From positions 1-10,752 of the forward strand of contig JADFLZ010000042.1 of NCBI GenBank assembly GCA_022564135.1: a stretch of DNA of 10,752 bases, in the 5' to 3' direction. Numbering within the stretch: the first letter of the stretch is position 1; every line of letters begins with the position of its first letter. This document shows, piece by piece, positions 1 to 7,449 of this stretch. Origin of the DNA: Candidatus Zixiibacteriota bacterium. Lineage in GTDB: Bacteria; Zixibacteria; MSB-5A5; GN15; FEB-12. Below the pieces are notes generated by a model that ran no database searches, was not told where the DNA came from, and worked only from the letters and a program-made list of their open reading frames with translations. A program made the translations under genes and the position numbers.

Positions 1-1352
1 GGTTCAATATTTCTGTATTTAAGATTTCCTGCACCCAGTACTTTGCCGTCTATCTTAATTCTGGCGTCAGCTATGTTGGCCGCCAATTTGATAGAAGCCG
101 GTCCTCTTCTAGGGGGGGCCTTGATAGTTTTGCTGCTGCTTTTTTTAGGAGCAGCGGCCTGTTTAGATGTCGGCGTTGCCTGTACTATTTTTTTGGCGGT
201 TTTGGAGCTCTTTGATTTAGCGGAAGATTTCTTGGCATACTTTGAGCTCTTTTTGGCTTGGCTTTTAATATTGGGCGAGAGTGAAATCATAGAGATTTCG
301 TCATTAACTACCGTAGTAAAGTCTGAACCCATTAGCTTTTTATTGATGTAATACTCAATTTTGTGAGTACCCTCAGGAATGTCGCTCGTGCTAAAATATC
401 CTTCAGCATTTGACTTAATCTTGATCCCAAGTTCCGGGAAAACGACTTGAGCGCCGCTAATGAAAGGCTTACCTTTTTTGTCCAATATCATGCCAGCGAC
501 TGTTCCATCGCCGTTTCCAGAGCTGTTTAAGAACATCGAACCGACAATGAAGAGAACTATAAAAAATGCACCGGCTATACTGCTGAATAGAAGAGCCGAG
601 TTGAGCTTTTTAGGCTGGAGATGATATTCCCTGCCGTTTACGGTCAATTCATCGTGGCGAGTCAAATGGTGCCGGCCCATAAGTTGAATATAGTTTTTGT
701 AAAAATACGCTTTGCCTTTGCTGCGGGCTGCTTTCGGAGCCTCTCCCAGACCTTCCAGAAGGGGCTTCTTGTCAGTTTCTGGGACATCTGAGCCAGCTTC
801 TTCGGGCTCCTCAGGAGTATCTAGTTCATTGAGTTTACTCCTGATTTTGGCTTTTTCTTCATCAGCAAGACGAACATTTTTGCCGTACAGATTTAGCTCG
901 ATTTTCTTTAAATCTTCATCTGAGAGCTTCTGAAGTTTTCCGTCAACTTCGTCTGGAGATTTTTCAGGTTTGTCCGAGGTCGATTTTGAAATCACTGGAA
1001 CTGGTTCTGGTTTATATTCTTCTTTGGAACGGGTTTCGTCAGAATAGTCAGCTGCGGGGGGGAGAGTTGGTTCAGATACGCCTATCGGATCATAATCCAG
1101 TAATTTATTGATACCCCCGGAATTATCAGATGTCTCCTGGCCGGGGCCAGGCTGATCTTTGGAGTCCTCAACACCAAGCTTATCTCCGCCCACAAATTCT
1201 CTATCATCTGCAGGCACTTCTGTTACAACGATATCAAGTTGACTCGAATCATCTGGCTCCGGGGAGTCCTCCAGCGTAGTGCTGCAGACAGTACAATTCC
1301 CTGTTTCTGTAATAATTTGCTCAGATTTACATCTGGGGCAATGCTTTAACAA
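1..1352 (-). CDS. Zinc-ribbon / single-TM / PEGA-like envelope-spanning protein (C-terminus beyond window)
   Basis: 450 complete codons read without a stop from a TTG start and run off the left edge. An in-frame TGA lies upstream and no ATG lies before the ribbon; AGGAG sits 8 nt from the TTG, so I accept TTG. N-terminus: a zinc ribbon with Cys5, Cys8, Cys20 and Cys23 (CPRC, then CTVC). Residues 24-200 are acidic, Pro/Ser-rich and probably disordered. Residues 211-248 are basic and aromatic (KAYFYKNYIQLMGRHH). One membrane helix spans about 253-273. Beyond it, about 281-357 resemble a carboxypeptidase-regulatory-like beta domain (VAGMILDKKGKPFISGAQV), 358-420 are a Lys/Ser/Ala-rich linker, and 421-450 look like the start of a PEGA domain (ARIKIDGKVLGAGNL). 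Positive-inside topology puts the ribbon in the cytoplasm and the beta domains outside. Function is unknown; it may link the cytoplasm to the envelope or wall. Reading frame is certain, domain names are by eye. Confidence 0.7.
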   Translation of the reverse strand, partial: MLKHCPRCKSEQIITETGNCTVCSTTLEDSPEPDDSSQLDIVVTEVPADDREFVGGDKLGVEDSKDQPGPGQETSDNSGGINKLLDYDPIGVSEPTLPPAADYSDETRSKEEYKPEPVPVISKSTSDKPEKSPDEVDGKLQKLSDEDLKKIELNLYGKNVRLADEEKAKIRSKLNELDTPEEPEEAGSDVPETDKKPLLEGLGEAPKAARSKGKAYFYKNYIQLMGRHHLTRHDELTVNGREYHLQPKKLNSALLFSSIAGAFFIVLFIVGSMFLNSSGNGDGTVAGMILDKKGKPFISGAQVVFPELGIKIKSNAEGYFSTSDIPEGTHKIEYYINKKLMGSDFTTVVNDEISMISLSPNIKSQAKKSSKYAKKSSAKSKSSKTAKKIVQATPTSKQAAAPKKSSSKTIKAPPRRGPASIKLAANIADARIKIDGKVLGAGNLKYRNIE

Positions 1353-1360
1353 AGTGCTGG

Positions 1361-1365
1361 CTCCT
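1361..1365 (-). promoter_or_regulatory. Shine-Dalgarno that fixes the TTG start of the zinc-ribbon gene
   Basis: On the minus strand AGGAG lies 8 nt before the TTG at 1352-1350, an ideal spacing. The only nearby ATG, just upstream on the same strand, is in another frame and meets a stop inside the ribbon-coding region. This site is the main reason for assigning a non-ATG start. A TAAAAT box at 1390-1385 (minus strand) could be the -10 of its promoter, but I find no convincing -35 partner. Confidence 0.7.
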
Positions 1366-1480
1366 GACTTTTTTGGATTCTGTCATTTTATCGACCAAAA
1401 TTTAAGTTTTCTTTAGATATTTGAGGCTCTCAAAGCGTCTGATTAAGTTAGAGTTGTACAAAAAATGGGCTGTAAAGGGC

Positions 1481-1510
1481 TTGACACATGCTTAGCTTAT
1501 AGCTTATCAT
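1481..1510 (+). promoter_or_regulatory. Sigma-70-type promoter for the RskA-like lipoprotein gene
   Basis: A perfect -35 TTGACA (1481-1486) is followed after 18 bp by TATCAT (1505-1510), one mismatch from TATAAT. This puts the transcript start near 1517 with a leader of about 60 nt before the ATG at 1578. GCTTA occurs three times in the spacer and -10 area (from 1490, 1495 and 1502), which might be a binding site or may be chance. The gene's Shine-Dalgarno GGGAGG (1562-1567) could pair weakly with CCCT at 1550-1553. Confidence 0.65.
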
Positions 1511-1577
1511 TTGTGCTTATATTTTGAACAGCGACTTGCACATATAGACCCCTGATGATTAGGGAGGAAGACTTATA

Positions 1578-2972
1578 ATGTCGAATAGAATTAGACGGTT
1601 ACTGATAATGGCAGCTCTTGTGGTAGCTACTACTGTTTATTGGGGATGCTCACAGCCGGCCGATGTCCTGGCTCCATTTTCAACAAGCGAGGTTACTCTT
1701 AACCCTCAGGTTTTGCCTGCTAATTTCCCCGGTATGCATTATGAACTATGGGTAGCAAATTCTCAGGATACCGTTTCTTTAGGACGGTTTGGTTACGATG
1801 AATTCAATAAGAGATTTCTGGAAGTGGACGGTTCGCTCAGGGCAGACTCCAACTTGTTTACCCTGGATGACAACATCTTTAAATTTTCAAAACTATTTGT
1901 TTCTATCGAGGAAGACGCTTTTCCTGCGCTGTCATCTCCGGGTCCGATTATGCTCATTGATGATGTAACTTTGCCATCTGATTTATCTGTCGACTTAGTT
2001 TTTCCGCTAAGCGACATTCTATGGGATGCTACAGCCCGTTATAATATGGAAACGACTTCAGATAGTGACAGAGTAGCACTGGATGGGTACGGAATTTGGT
2101 TTTCGAGCTACCAGCGGCTTTTCGACTCTATCAGAGATACTCTAAGTCTTGATTCTTTCTGGGTAGATACTACCTATGAAATTTTCCCGCGGGACACAAT
2201 TATTCGAAACCTGATTAATATCTTTAGAGATTCAACCAAATGTGATACATGCCCCTTTATAAGTAAAGATACAACTCGCATATTTGGAGTAGATTCATTC
2301 AGCCATGCTGTTATTAGATTTTACCAGGACGTTCAGAATGATACTGCTGCGGCCGGAGATTCTATACTGGTAACTATTCCCAATTTTATTTACACTATCG
2401 GCAGCTTATTTGCATTCAATTTTGATGATTTTACTCAGGATAGTTTTGCGCTGCCTGATTACGACTCATTAGGCTGGAACTATAAAGGCTGGGTTGTATC
2501 GCCGACAGTGGCACCAAGTGCAGTAGGCAGCGTTACCTTGCCTGCCTGGCGACCTAATTCATCCAATGATTCATTGATGCCCGGTATCAGCGGAGGACTT
2601 TTGACCACGGGAACATTCAGCAAGATTAATGAGCCCGATAATAATAATCCGTATGTTGCCGGCCCCAGACTGCCGCAATTCCCTGGAGAAGATTTTATTG
2701 CAAACCTGCCGGGAGGTATGACTACCGGCAATTGGGGAGGTCTGGTACCTTTAAGCAGCGGCAACTCAGGGACTGTCTTTATTTCACTTGAACCGACAAA
2801 CTTCGTAACCGATACTACCAATTTCCCACTTATAGCTTTTATGGGTAACATTCCCTCCAACGATTCTACGGTTACTGCAACTGTCGTTATAATAAATATG
2901 CAAAATAGAACTCAGACGAACGATCCGTTTATAGGATTTCCCCGCATAAGAGTGGATATCAAGGCGTTTTAA
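1578..2972 (+). CDS. Large lipoprotein with two RskA-like beta domains
   Basis: 464 residues with a basic N-terminus, a hydrophobic stretch at about 8-22 and Cys24 after YWG. This is an imperfect lipobox (Tyr at -3), so lipidation is likely but not certain. The mature part is rich in Asp, Ser, Thr and aromatics, as in secreted beta-structured proteins. Two diverged repeats are visible. Copy A (about 46-130) has VLP, YELWV, SLGRF, LFVSIE and GPIML. Copy B (about 292-425) has ALP, YKGWV, TTGTF, VFISLE and FPLIA. This order resembles the extracytoplasmic domain of anti-sigma-K factor RskA (W-V, G-x-F, V-x-E, then a Pro-hydrophobic strand), but no membrane-spanning anti-sigma part is present. A 160-residue region between them holds a CDTC motif (Cys222, Cys225). 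It has its own promoter and terminator. Function is unknown; a ligand-binding or adhesive surface role is possible. Confidence 0.6.
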   Translation: MSNRIRRLLIMAALVVATTVYWGCSQPADVLAPFSTSEVTLNPQVLPANFPGMHYELWVANSQDTVSLGRFGYDEFNKRFLEVDGSLRADSNLFTLDDNIFKFSKLFVSIEEDAFPALSSPGPIMLIDDVTLPSDLSVDLVFPLSDILWDATARYNMETTSDSDRVALDGYGIWFSSYQRLFDSIRDTLSLDSFWVDTTYEIFPRDTIIRNLINIFRDSTKCDTCPFISKDTTRIFGVDSFSHAVIRFYQDVQNDTAAAGDSILVTIPNFIYTIGSLFAFNFDDFTQDSFALPDYDSLGWNYKGWVVSPTVAPSAVGSVTLPAWRPNSSNDSLMPGISGGLLTTGTFSKINEPDNNNPYVAGPRLPQFPGEDFIANLPGGMTTGNWGGLVPLSSGNSGTVFISLEPTNFVTDTTNFPLIAFMGNIPSNDSTVTATVVIINMQNRTQTNDPFIGFPRIRVDIKAF

Positions 2973-3009
2973 GAGAATATTTGAGAATATAGATTTAGAT
3001 AATACTAAT

Positions 3010-3042
3010 AGAGGCTGGTTATGATTAACCGGCCTCTTTTTT
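3010..3042 (+). terminator. Rho-independent terminator after the lipoprotein gene
   Basis: A 12-bp stem (3010-3021 with 3026-3037) containing a single G-T wobble closes a TGAT loop and is followed by a run of six T (3037-3042). It starts 37 nt after the lipoprotein stop and separates that gene from hppA. Confidence 0.85.
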
Positions 3043-3075
3043 ATTTACAATAACCCCTCAAAACATTGAAATAAC

Positions 3076-3104
3076 TTGCCAATCAAAACCAGAGCGGATA
3101 TATT
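3076..3104 (+). promoter_or_regulatory. Sigma-70-type promoter for hppA
   Basis: TTGCCA (3076-3081) and TATATT (3099-3104) each match the consensus at five of six positions and are separated by exactly 17 bp. The site lies between the preceding terminator and the hppA start, giving a leader of about 70 nt. Confidence 0.65.
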
Positions 3105-3131
3105 CGAGGCTTGTAAATTTAAGATAGTCAT

Positions 3132-3146
3132 ATAGTTGATAACTAT
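3132..3146 (+). repeat. Perfect 15-bp palindrome in the hppA leader
   Basis: ATAGTT and AACTAT form a perfect 6-bp inverted repeat around GAT, about 20-25 bp downstream of the expected transcript start and 22 bp before the Shine-Dalgarno. The size and symmetry suit a dimeric repressor operator. As RNA it would be only a weak AT-rich hairpin. AT-rich palindromes of this size also arise by chance, so a regulatory role is inference. Confidence 0.4.
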
Positions 3147-3181
3147 TTAATTTTGATAACGTTAAACGGGAGAAAAGACTA

Positions 3182-5182
3182 ATGGACACAGGTTTGATGG
3201 CTGCACTGATTGGCGCTGTTGGGCTTATTTTTGCCTTAATTCTCTTTTTATGGATTAAGAATAAACCGACCGGAACAGACCTTATGAGGGAGATTTCTGA
3301 TGTAATCCATGATGGAGCGATGGTTTTTCTGAAACGGGAATATTCTATCCTGCTAATCTTCATTATTATTGTATTCGCAATGCTCTTCTGGAAGATTTCT
3401 GCCCAGACCGCTTATGCCTTTATGGGCGGCGCCGGCTGCTCAATGCTGGCCGGATTTTTCGGTATGAAAGCAGCAACCCGGGCTAATGTTCGCACAACCG
3501 CCGCGGCTAAAGATTTCGGAGAGGGCCAGGCTCTGTCCATTGCTTTTACCGGGGGGGCGGTTATGGGAATGTCCGTAGCTTCGCTCGGTCTGGTTGGTAT
3601 GGGTATCGTTTTCTACTTTTTCGGCAATCCTGAATCTTCATCTGTAATCTCCGGCTTTGCCATGGGGGCTTCATCAATAGCTCTTTTTGCCCGTGTCGGC
3701 GGCGGTATTTTTACCAAAGCAGCCGATGTTGGCGCTGATCTGGTGGGAAAATTAGAAGCCGGTATTCCTGAAGATGATCCCAGGAACCCGGCTGTTATAG
3801 CTGATAATGTTGGCGATAACGTCGGTGATACGGCCGGAATGGGTGCTGACCTGTTCGAATCCTATGTCGGCTCTGTTATAGCCACCATTGCTATTGCTGC
3901 CACCCTTAGCGGCGGGAGTTCTATGGCTATGGCCGTTGCTGCCGCACGTGAGTCATATATGCAGCTGCCTCTATTAATAGTGGCTTTTGGAGCGCTGGCT
4001 TCAATACTGGGTATTCTGTCAGTTCATGTTTTCACTAAGATGAACCCGGCCATGGTATTAAGACTTGTTACTTATGTCGGCGCTGCTGTAATGCTGGGAG
4101 GGACCTGGTTCATCATAAAAGAGCTCAATATTCGTCAGGAAGTTTTCTGGGCAGTTTTTGTCGGAAATGTTGCCGGAATTATCTTAGGTATTTTGACCGA
4201 GTACTATACCGCAGCTAAACCTATCAGGGATATTGCAGATGCTTCCAAAACCGGTGCCGCAACCAATATTATTTCAGGACTTGCTATCGGCATGGAGTCA
4301 GTGGTGCTGCCGATTTTGGTTATCTGCGGCACAATTTATATCGGCTTTGAGTTTGCCGGACTTTATGGCATAGGCATAGCCGGTGTCGGAATGCTGGCTA
4401 CAATCGGGGTAACTATGTCAGTCGATGCTTACGGCCCTATTGCTGATAACGCCGGCGGCATATCAGAGATGGCTGGTCTGGGACCAGAAGTTCGCAAGAC
4501 AACTGATAAACTTGACTCACTTGGTAATACTACTGCCGCTATTGGCAAAGGCTTCGCAATCGGTTCGGCAGCTTTAACAGCTCTGGCTTTGTTTTCTGCC
4601 TATTCCAGTGCGGTCGGACTGACCAGTATTAATATTCTGGATGTAAAAGTTGTCATCGGATTCTTTATCGGGGGCTCTCTGCCGTTTTTGGTGGCGGCCC
4701 TGACCATGAAAGCTGTCGGCAGGGCAGCGGCGCAAATGGTCGCCGAAGTTCGCAGGCAGTTTAAAGAAATTGTCGGTCTGATGGAAGGCAAGGCTAAACC
4801 GGATACAGCCCGCTGCATAGATATAGCCACCAGCGGAGCTCTAAAGCAGATGATAGCTCCCGGACTCGTGGCCATATTTGCACCGATTGTGGTCGGGCTT
4901 CTGCTTAACAAAGAAGCTTTGGGAGGCATGCTGGCAGGCGCTACCATGTCCGGCGTGATGCTGGCATTAATGATGGCCAATGCCGGAGGTGCCTGGGATA
5001 ACGCTAAAAAGTATATTGAAGCCGGCGCTCATGGCGGCAAAGGCTCCGATGCTCATAAAGCTGCAGTTGTCGGTGATACTGTTGGTGATCCCTTTAAGGA
5101 TACTTCCGGGCCTTCGATGAATATTCTGATAAAGCTGATGGCTATAGTATCACTTGTGGTTGGACCATATTTATTTAATTAG
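3182..5182 (+). CDS. hppA: K+-dependent membrane-bound pyrophosphatase, ion-pumping (Na+ and/or H+)
   Basis: 666 residues, almost wholly membrane-embedded (about 15-16 helices), close to the usual bacterial length. The enzyme hydrolyses pyrophosphate and pumps cations out across the inner membrane. The catalytic block is intact: DVGADLVGK (182-190), EDDPRNPAVIADN (197-209), then Asp212, Asp216 and Asp223. The C-terminal block has WDNAKKYIEAG and GDPFKDTSGPS (635-645). Ala452 and Gly455 in GNTTAAIGKGFAIGSA are hallmarks of K+-dependent enzymes; K+-independent ones have Lys and Thr there. Glu226 in DLFES matches the gate glutamate of Na+-pumping relatives, whereas plant-type H+ pumps carry it about two helical turns later. 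I infer Na+ or Na+/H+ pumping, though some K+-dependent members pump H+. GGGAGA 8 nt upstream supports the start. It is transcribed alone. Family is certain, ion is not. Confidence 0.95.
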   Translation: MDTGLMAALIGAVGLIFALILFLWIKNKPTGTDLMREISDVIHDGAMVFLKREYSILLIFIIIVFAMLFWKISAQTAYAFMGGAGCSMLAGFFGMKAATRANVRTTAAAKDFGEGQALSIAFTGGAVMGMSVASLGLVGMGIVFYFFGNPESSSVISGFAMGASSIALFARVGGGIFTKAADVGADLVGKLEAGIPEDDPRNPAVIADNVGDNVGDTAGMGADLFESYVGSVIATIAIAATLSGGSSMAMAVAAARESYMQLPLLIVAFGALASILGILSVHVFTKMNPAMVLRLVTYVGAAVMLGGTWFIIKELNIRQEVFWAVFVGNVAGIILGILTEYYTAAKPIRDIADASKTGAATNIISGLAIGMESVVLPILVICGTIYIGFEFAGLYGIGIAGVGMLATIGVTMSVDAYGPIADNAGGISEMAGLGPEVRKTTDKLDSLGNTTAAIGKGFAIGSAALTALALFSAYSSAVGLTSINILDVKVVIGFFIGGSLPFLVAALTMKAVGRAAAQMVAEVRRQFKEIVGLMEGKAKPDTARCIDIATSGALKQMIAPGLVAIFAPIVVGLLLNKEALGGMLAGATMSGVMLALMMANAGGAWDNAKKYIEAGAHGGKGSDAHKAAVVGDTVGDPFKDTSGPSMNILIKLMAIVSLVVGPYLFN

Positions 5183-5201
5183 GACGAAAGATTCTTAAAT
5201 A

Positions 5202-5240
5202 GTCTTCTAATAGAGAAATAATTCATCTTTCTCTTAAGAC
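5202..5240 (+). other. Imperfect hairpin just after hppA
   Basis: AGAGAAA (5212-5218) pairs with TTTCTCT (5228-5234), and GTCTT (5202-5206) can pair with AAGAC (5236-5240) outside an internal bulge. No T run follows, so it is not a terminator itself. It may protect the 3' end of the hppA transcript or be incidental. Confidence 0.3.
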
Positions 5241-5255
5241 ACAGCATTTGGCTCT

Positions 5256-5297
5256 TGCCCATGACTATTGTAATAGTCGTGGGCATTTGCTATTTTA
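5256..5297 (+). terminator. Probable intrinsic terminator of hppA
   Basis: A 14-bp inverted repeat (5256-5269 with 5272-5285, one G-T wobble) closes on a GT centre, so the effective loop is four bases. It is followed by TTTGCTATTTT, a broken T tract. The stem is strong and ends the hppA unit about 90 nt before the next start. The interrupted T run lowers certainty. Confidence 0.65.
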
Positions 5298-5371
5298 TGG
5301 TATGCTTTTCAATTTGAAACAAATCAGAATTAAAGGCGTACACTTAAAACAATGAAATGGGGAGAGAACTA

Positions 5372-6085
5372 ATGGAAGCGCCGGAGCAATCGCAAATTTT
5401 GCCGGAAGCTAAAAAAGAAAGCAATCTTGGCCTAAAAGGGATTGTGGAAGTTTTTTATAAGCCCGCGAAATTATTTGAAAAAATAAAAGACGAGCCTAAG
5501 ATATTAGTCCCCTGGATATTTTTCTTTCTGCTGGTTTTTTCATCTATTTATCTGATTTCTGACATGATGGTCGAAATGCAGATGGAAGTAATGCGAGAAA
5601 AATTTGCAGACCAGGGTCTTGGCGCCGCAAATCTTCCGCCTAAAGCCATGATTAAATGGTCAACGATTATATTCGGTCCATTGGTCTTGATGTTATCTCC
5701 GCTAGTAGCAGCAGCGTTGGCCTTGTTTTTTGGAAACGTAGTAATGGAAGGTCGCGCGAAATTCAAGCAGCTGCTTTCAGTCATGTTGTATAGTGAAATC
5801 GTTTTCACTTTAGGGTCTTTAATATTGGCGCCTCTGATGCTGGCCAAAGGGAGCATGAAAGTTTCGATATCTTTGGCGGCCATATTACAAGACTCTCAGG
5901 TTCAAGACCCATTATATATTGCGCTTTCAAAATTTGGAGCATTTTATATTTGGGAAATTATTGTAATAGGCATAGGACTTTCGATTATTTACGGATTTTC
6001 CCGCAACAAAGGTTACACTTTAGCGGTCTTATCTATGGGAATGATATCTATAACGCACGCTTTGACACAATTGGCGTTCGGATAA
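5372..6085 (+). CDS. Yip1-family integral membrane protein
   Basis: 237 residues from the ATG at 5372. An in-frame ATG at 5357 would add five residues, but GGGGAG (5359-5364) lies 7 nt before 5372 and inside the longer version. The context GGGAG...ACTAATGGA also matches the hppA start. Residues 1-45 are hydrophilic and include the 'FYKPAKLFEKIKDEP' element typical of Yip1-domain proteins. About five membrane helices follow, near 46-64, 98-122, 138-159, 190-209 and 215-234. Bacterial Yip1-domain proteins have no settled function; eukaryotic relatives act in vesicle traffic, which does not carry over. It lies 42 nt upstream of the TolC-type gene on the same strand and may be co-transcribed with the export operon. 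Fold assignment is fairly sure, role unknown. Confidence 0.75.
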   Translation: MEAPEQSQILPEAKKESNLGLKGIVEVFYKPAKLFEKIKDEPKILVPWIFFFLLVFSSIYLISDMMVEMQMEVMREKFADQGLGAANLPPKAMIKWSTIIFGPLVLMLSPLVAAALALFFGNVVMEGRAKFKQLLSVMLYSEIVFTLGSLILAPLMLAKGSMKVSISLAAILQDSQVQDPLYIALSKFGAFYIWEIIVIGIGLSIIYGFSRNKGYTLAVLSMGMISITHALTQLAFG

Positions 6086-6099
6086 AGTATATGTATATA
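6071..6099 (+). promoter_or_regulatory. Possible promoter for the efflux operon
   Basis: TTGGCG (6071-6076) and TATATA (6094-6099) are 17 bp apart, straddling the end of the Yip1-family gene and a very AT-rich gap. A perfect TTGACA lies at 6062-6067, but its best -10 partners are at poor distances. Either could give the operon its own start, but read-through from the upstream gene is equally possible. Confidence 0.35.
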
Positions 6100-6127
6100 T
6101 ATTTATAATTGACGAAGGAGAAATTTA

Positions 6128-7423
6128 ATGCGACTCAGATATGCAGTCATAACACTTCTAATAATTTCTGTTCTCTCGGGCGTAACTGTTGTATCAGCCG
6201 AGACTCTGACGCTCGACCAATGTATTGAGCATGCCCTGAAAACCCGTGCCAATGTAATAATTGCACGTGGCAGGGAGTCTCTGGCGGGAAAGGACAAGCT
6301 GAGAGCTTTAGGAAATTTCCTGCCAAACGTTGACGGCAGCTATTCTTATAGCAAAGCTAAACAATCAGCTATTGTCATTGACAATATTACTGCTGCCGCC
6401 CAGGATTATGGTCCTGACAAAAGTTTAAGCATATCGGCAGGAGCTACTTTTAGTTTTTCCAATGTGTTCAACTATCTTGGTGCCAGAGCAAGTCACGGTG
6501 CTGCTCATCTGGCCGCAATAGACACCGAGCAAGAGCTGATATATCAGGTAAAGACGGCATATTATAACTATCTCCGGGCTGTTCAGAGCGAAGAAGTAAA
6601 CGAGCAGGCTGTCGAAAGAAGTAAAGAACAGCTGAAGCTGGTAGAGTCACGTTATGAACTTGGTTCTGCAGCTTACTCAGATGTTTTGAGCCAGCGGGTA
6701 CAGTACGGGACCGACCGGCTGGAACTGCTGAAAGCCCGGAATAACACCTCGACTTCGAAGGCGCTGCTTTCCTATACAGCCGGACTGGACCCGAATAAAG
6801 AAGTAGAATTTTCAACAGTAGAAGATATGCGTGAATACGAAGGCACCCTGGAGCAGGCCACGAATTTCGGAATTTCTCATGAGCCGGGCTATTTGTCAAG
6901 CCTGAAAGATTACTCGGCTTCTCGCTACGGTGTCAAAACTACCCTGGCCGAATATCTCCCGAGTTTTACTGCTTTTGCCAGATATACAGATTTTGTAGGT
7001 ACCCAGGCTTTCCCGGTGGTTTTTGAGTATTCATTTAATTCGTTAACATATGGTTTTCAAATATCTTACAGTATCTTTGACGGTTTTGGCAAGCAAAGAG
7101 AAATAGGACGCTCAAAAATCAGCCGCAACAATGCCAGAGCCACCTTGTCAGATACCAAGAATGCGGTAGTGCAGCAGATCAGAACTGCTTATGCGGATAT
7201 TCAAAACCAAAAAGAAGGTCTTTTAGTAGCAGAAGAAACAGTTGCCGCCGCGGAAGAAGATATGAAAATAGTACAGGAGAGATATAATCTTGGCGCTGCC
7301 ACAATTCTGGATCTGCTGAAAGCGCAGGAAAATTTGAAAAGAGCGCAAGTCTCTTTTATAAACACAAGGTTCTCACTCAATTTATCAATAGCAAATCTGG
7401 ATAATTCTATGGGGAAACCGTAA
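6128..7423 (+). CDS. TolC-family outer-membrane efflux channel
   Basis: 431 residues with a Sec signal peptide; cleavage is likely after V-S-A at residue 24. Mature TolC proteins form trimers, with a beta-barrel in the outer membrane and a long alpha-helical tunnel in the periplasm. The two tandem OEP repeats are visible. The first runs about 28-225, with ESRYELGSAAYSDVLSQ at 173-189. The second runs about 250-427, with QERYNLGAATILDLLKAQ at 383-400. The shared R-Y-x-L-G-x-A motif marks the start of the helix-turn in each half. Aromatic strands around 100-117 and 297-318 fit the barrel. AAGGAG stands 7 nt before the ATG. It heads the adaptor-ATPase-permease set, 26 nt before the adaptor, and is its expected exit duct. 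Length and architecture are normal. Confidence 0.93.
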   Translation: MRLRYAVITLLIISVLSGVTVVSAETLTLDQCIEHALKTRANVIIARGRESLAGKDKLRALGNFLPNVDGSYSYSKAKQSAIVIDNITAAAQDYGPDKSLSISAGATFSFSNVFNYLGARASHGAAHLAAIDTEQELIYQVKTAYYNYLRAVQSEEVNEQAVERSKEQLKLVESRYELGSAAYSDVLSQRVQYGTDRLELLKARNNTSTSKALLSYTAGLDPNKEVEFSTVEDMREYEGTLEQATNFGISHEPGYLSSLKDYSASRYGVKTTLAEYLPSFTAFARYTDFVGTQAFPVVFEYSFNSLTYGFQISYSIFDGFGKQREIGRSKISRNNARATLSDTKNAVVQQIRTAYADIQNQKEGLLVAEETVAAAEEDMKIVQERYNLGAATILDLLKAQENLKRAQVSFINTRFSLNLSIANLDNSMGKP

Positions 7424-7449
7424 CCCGAAAAGAGGTATAATTAATTGTT

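Noticed and set aside
43..933. Two plus-strand open frames (43-351 and 712-933) within the left-end region
   Set aside because: They lie opposite the long minus-strand frame, which has clear domain motifs and a ribosome binding site. Their translations are low-complexity Leu/Ser-rich shadows.
1054..1061. Runs of G at 1055-1061 and about 112-118 that could signal frameshifts in the minus-strand gene
   Set aside because: The frame stays open through both runs and meaningful sequence continues on each side, so no break is indicated.
1490..1508. GCTTA copies as iterons of an origin
   Set aside because: Only three short copies with irregular spacing, and no replication gene or DnaA-box cluster nearby.
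5357..5371. An ATG at 5357 as the start of the Yip1-family gene
   Set aside because: The Shine-Dalgarno GGGGAG lies inside this extension and is correctly spaced for the ATG at 5372.
6062..6093. TTGACA at 6062 paired with TATATG at 6088 as the efflux-operon promoter
   Set aside because: The 20-bp spacer is too long for a normal sigma-70 promoter; a better-spaced but weaker pair is listed instead.
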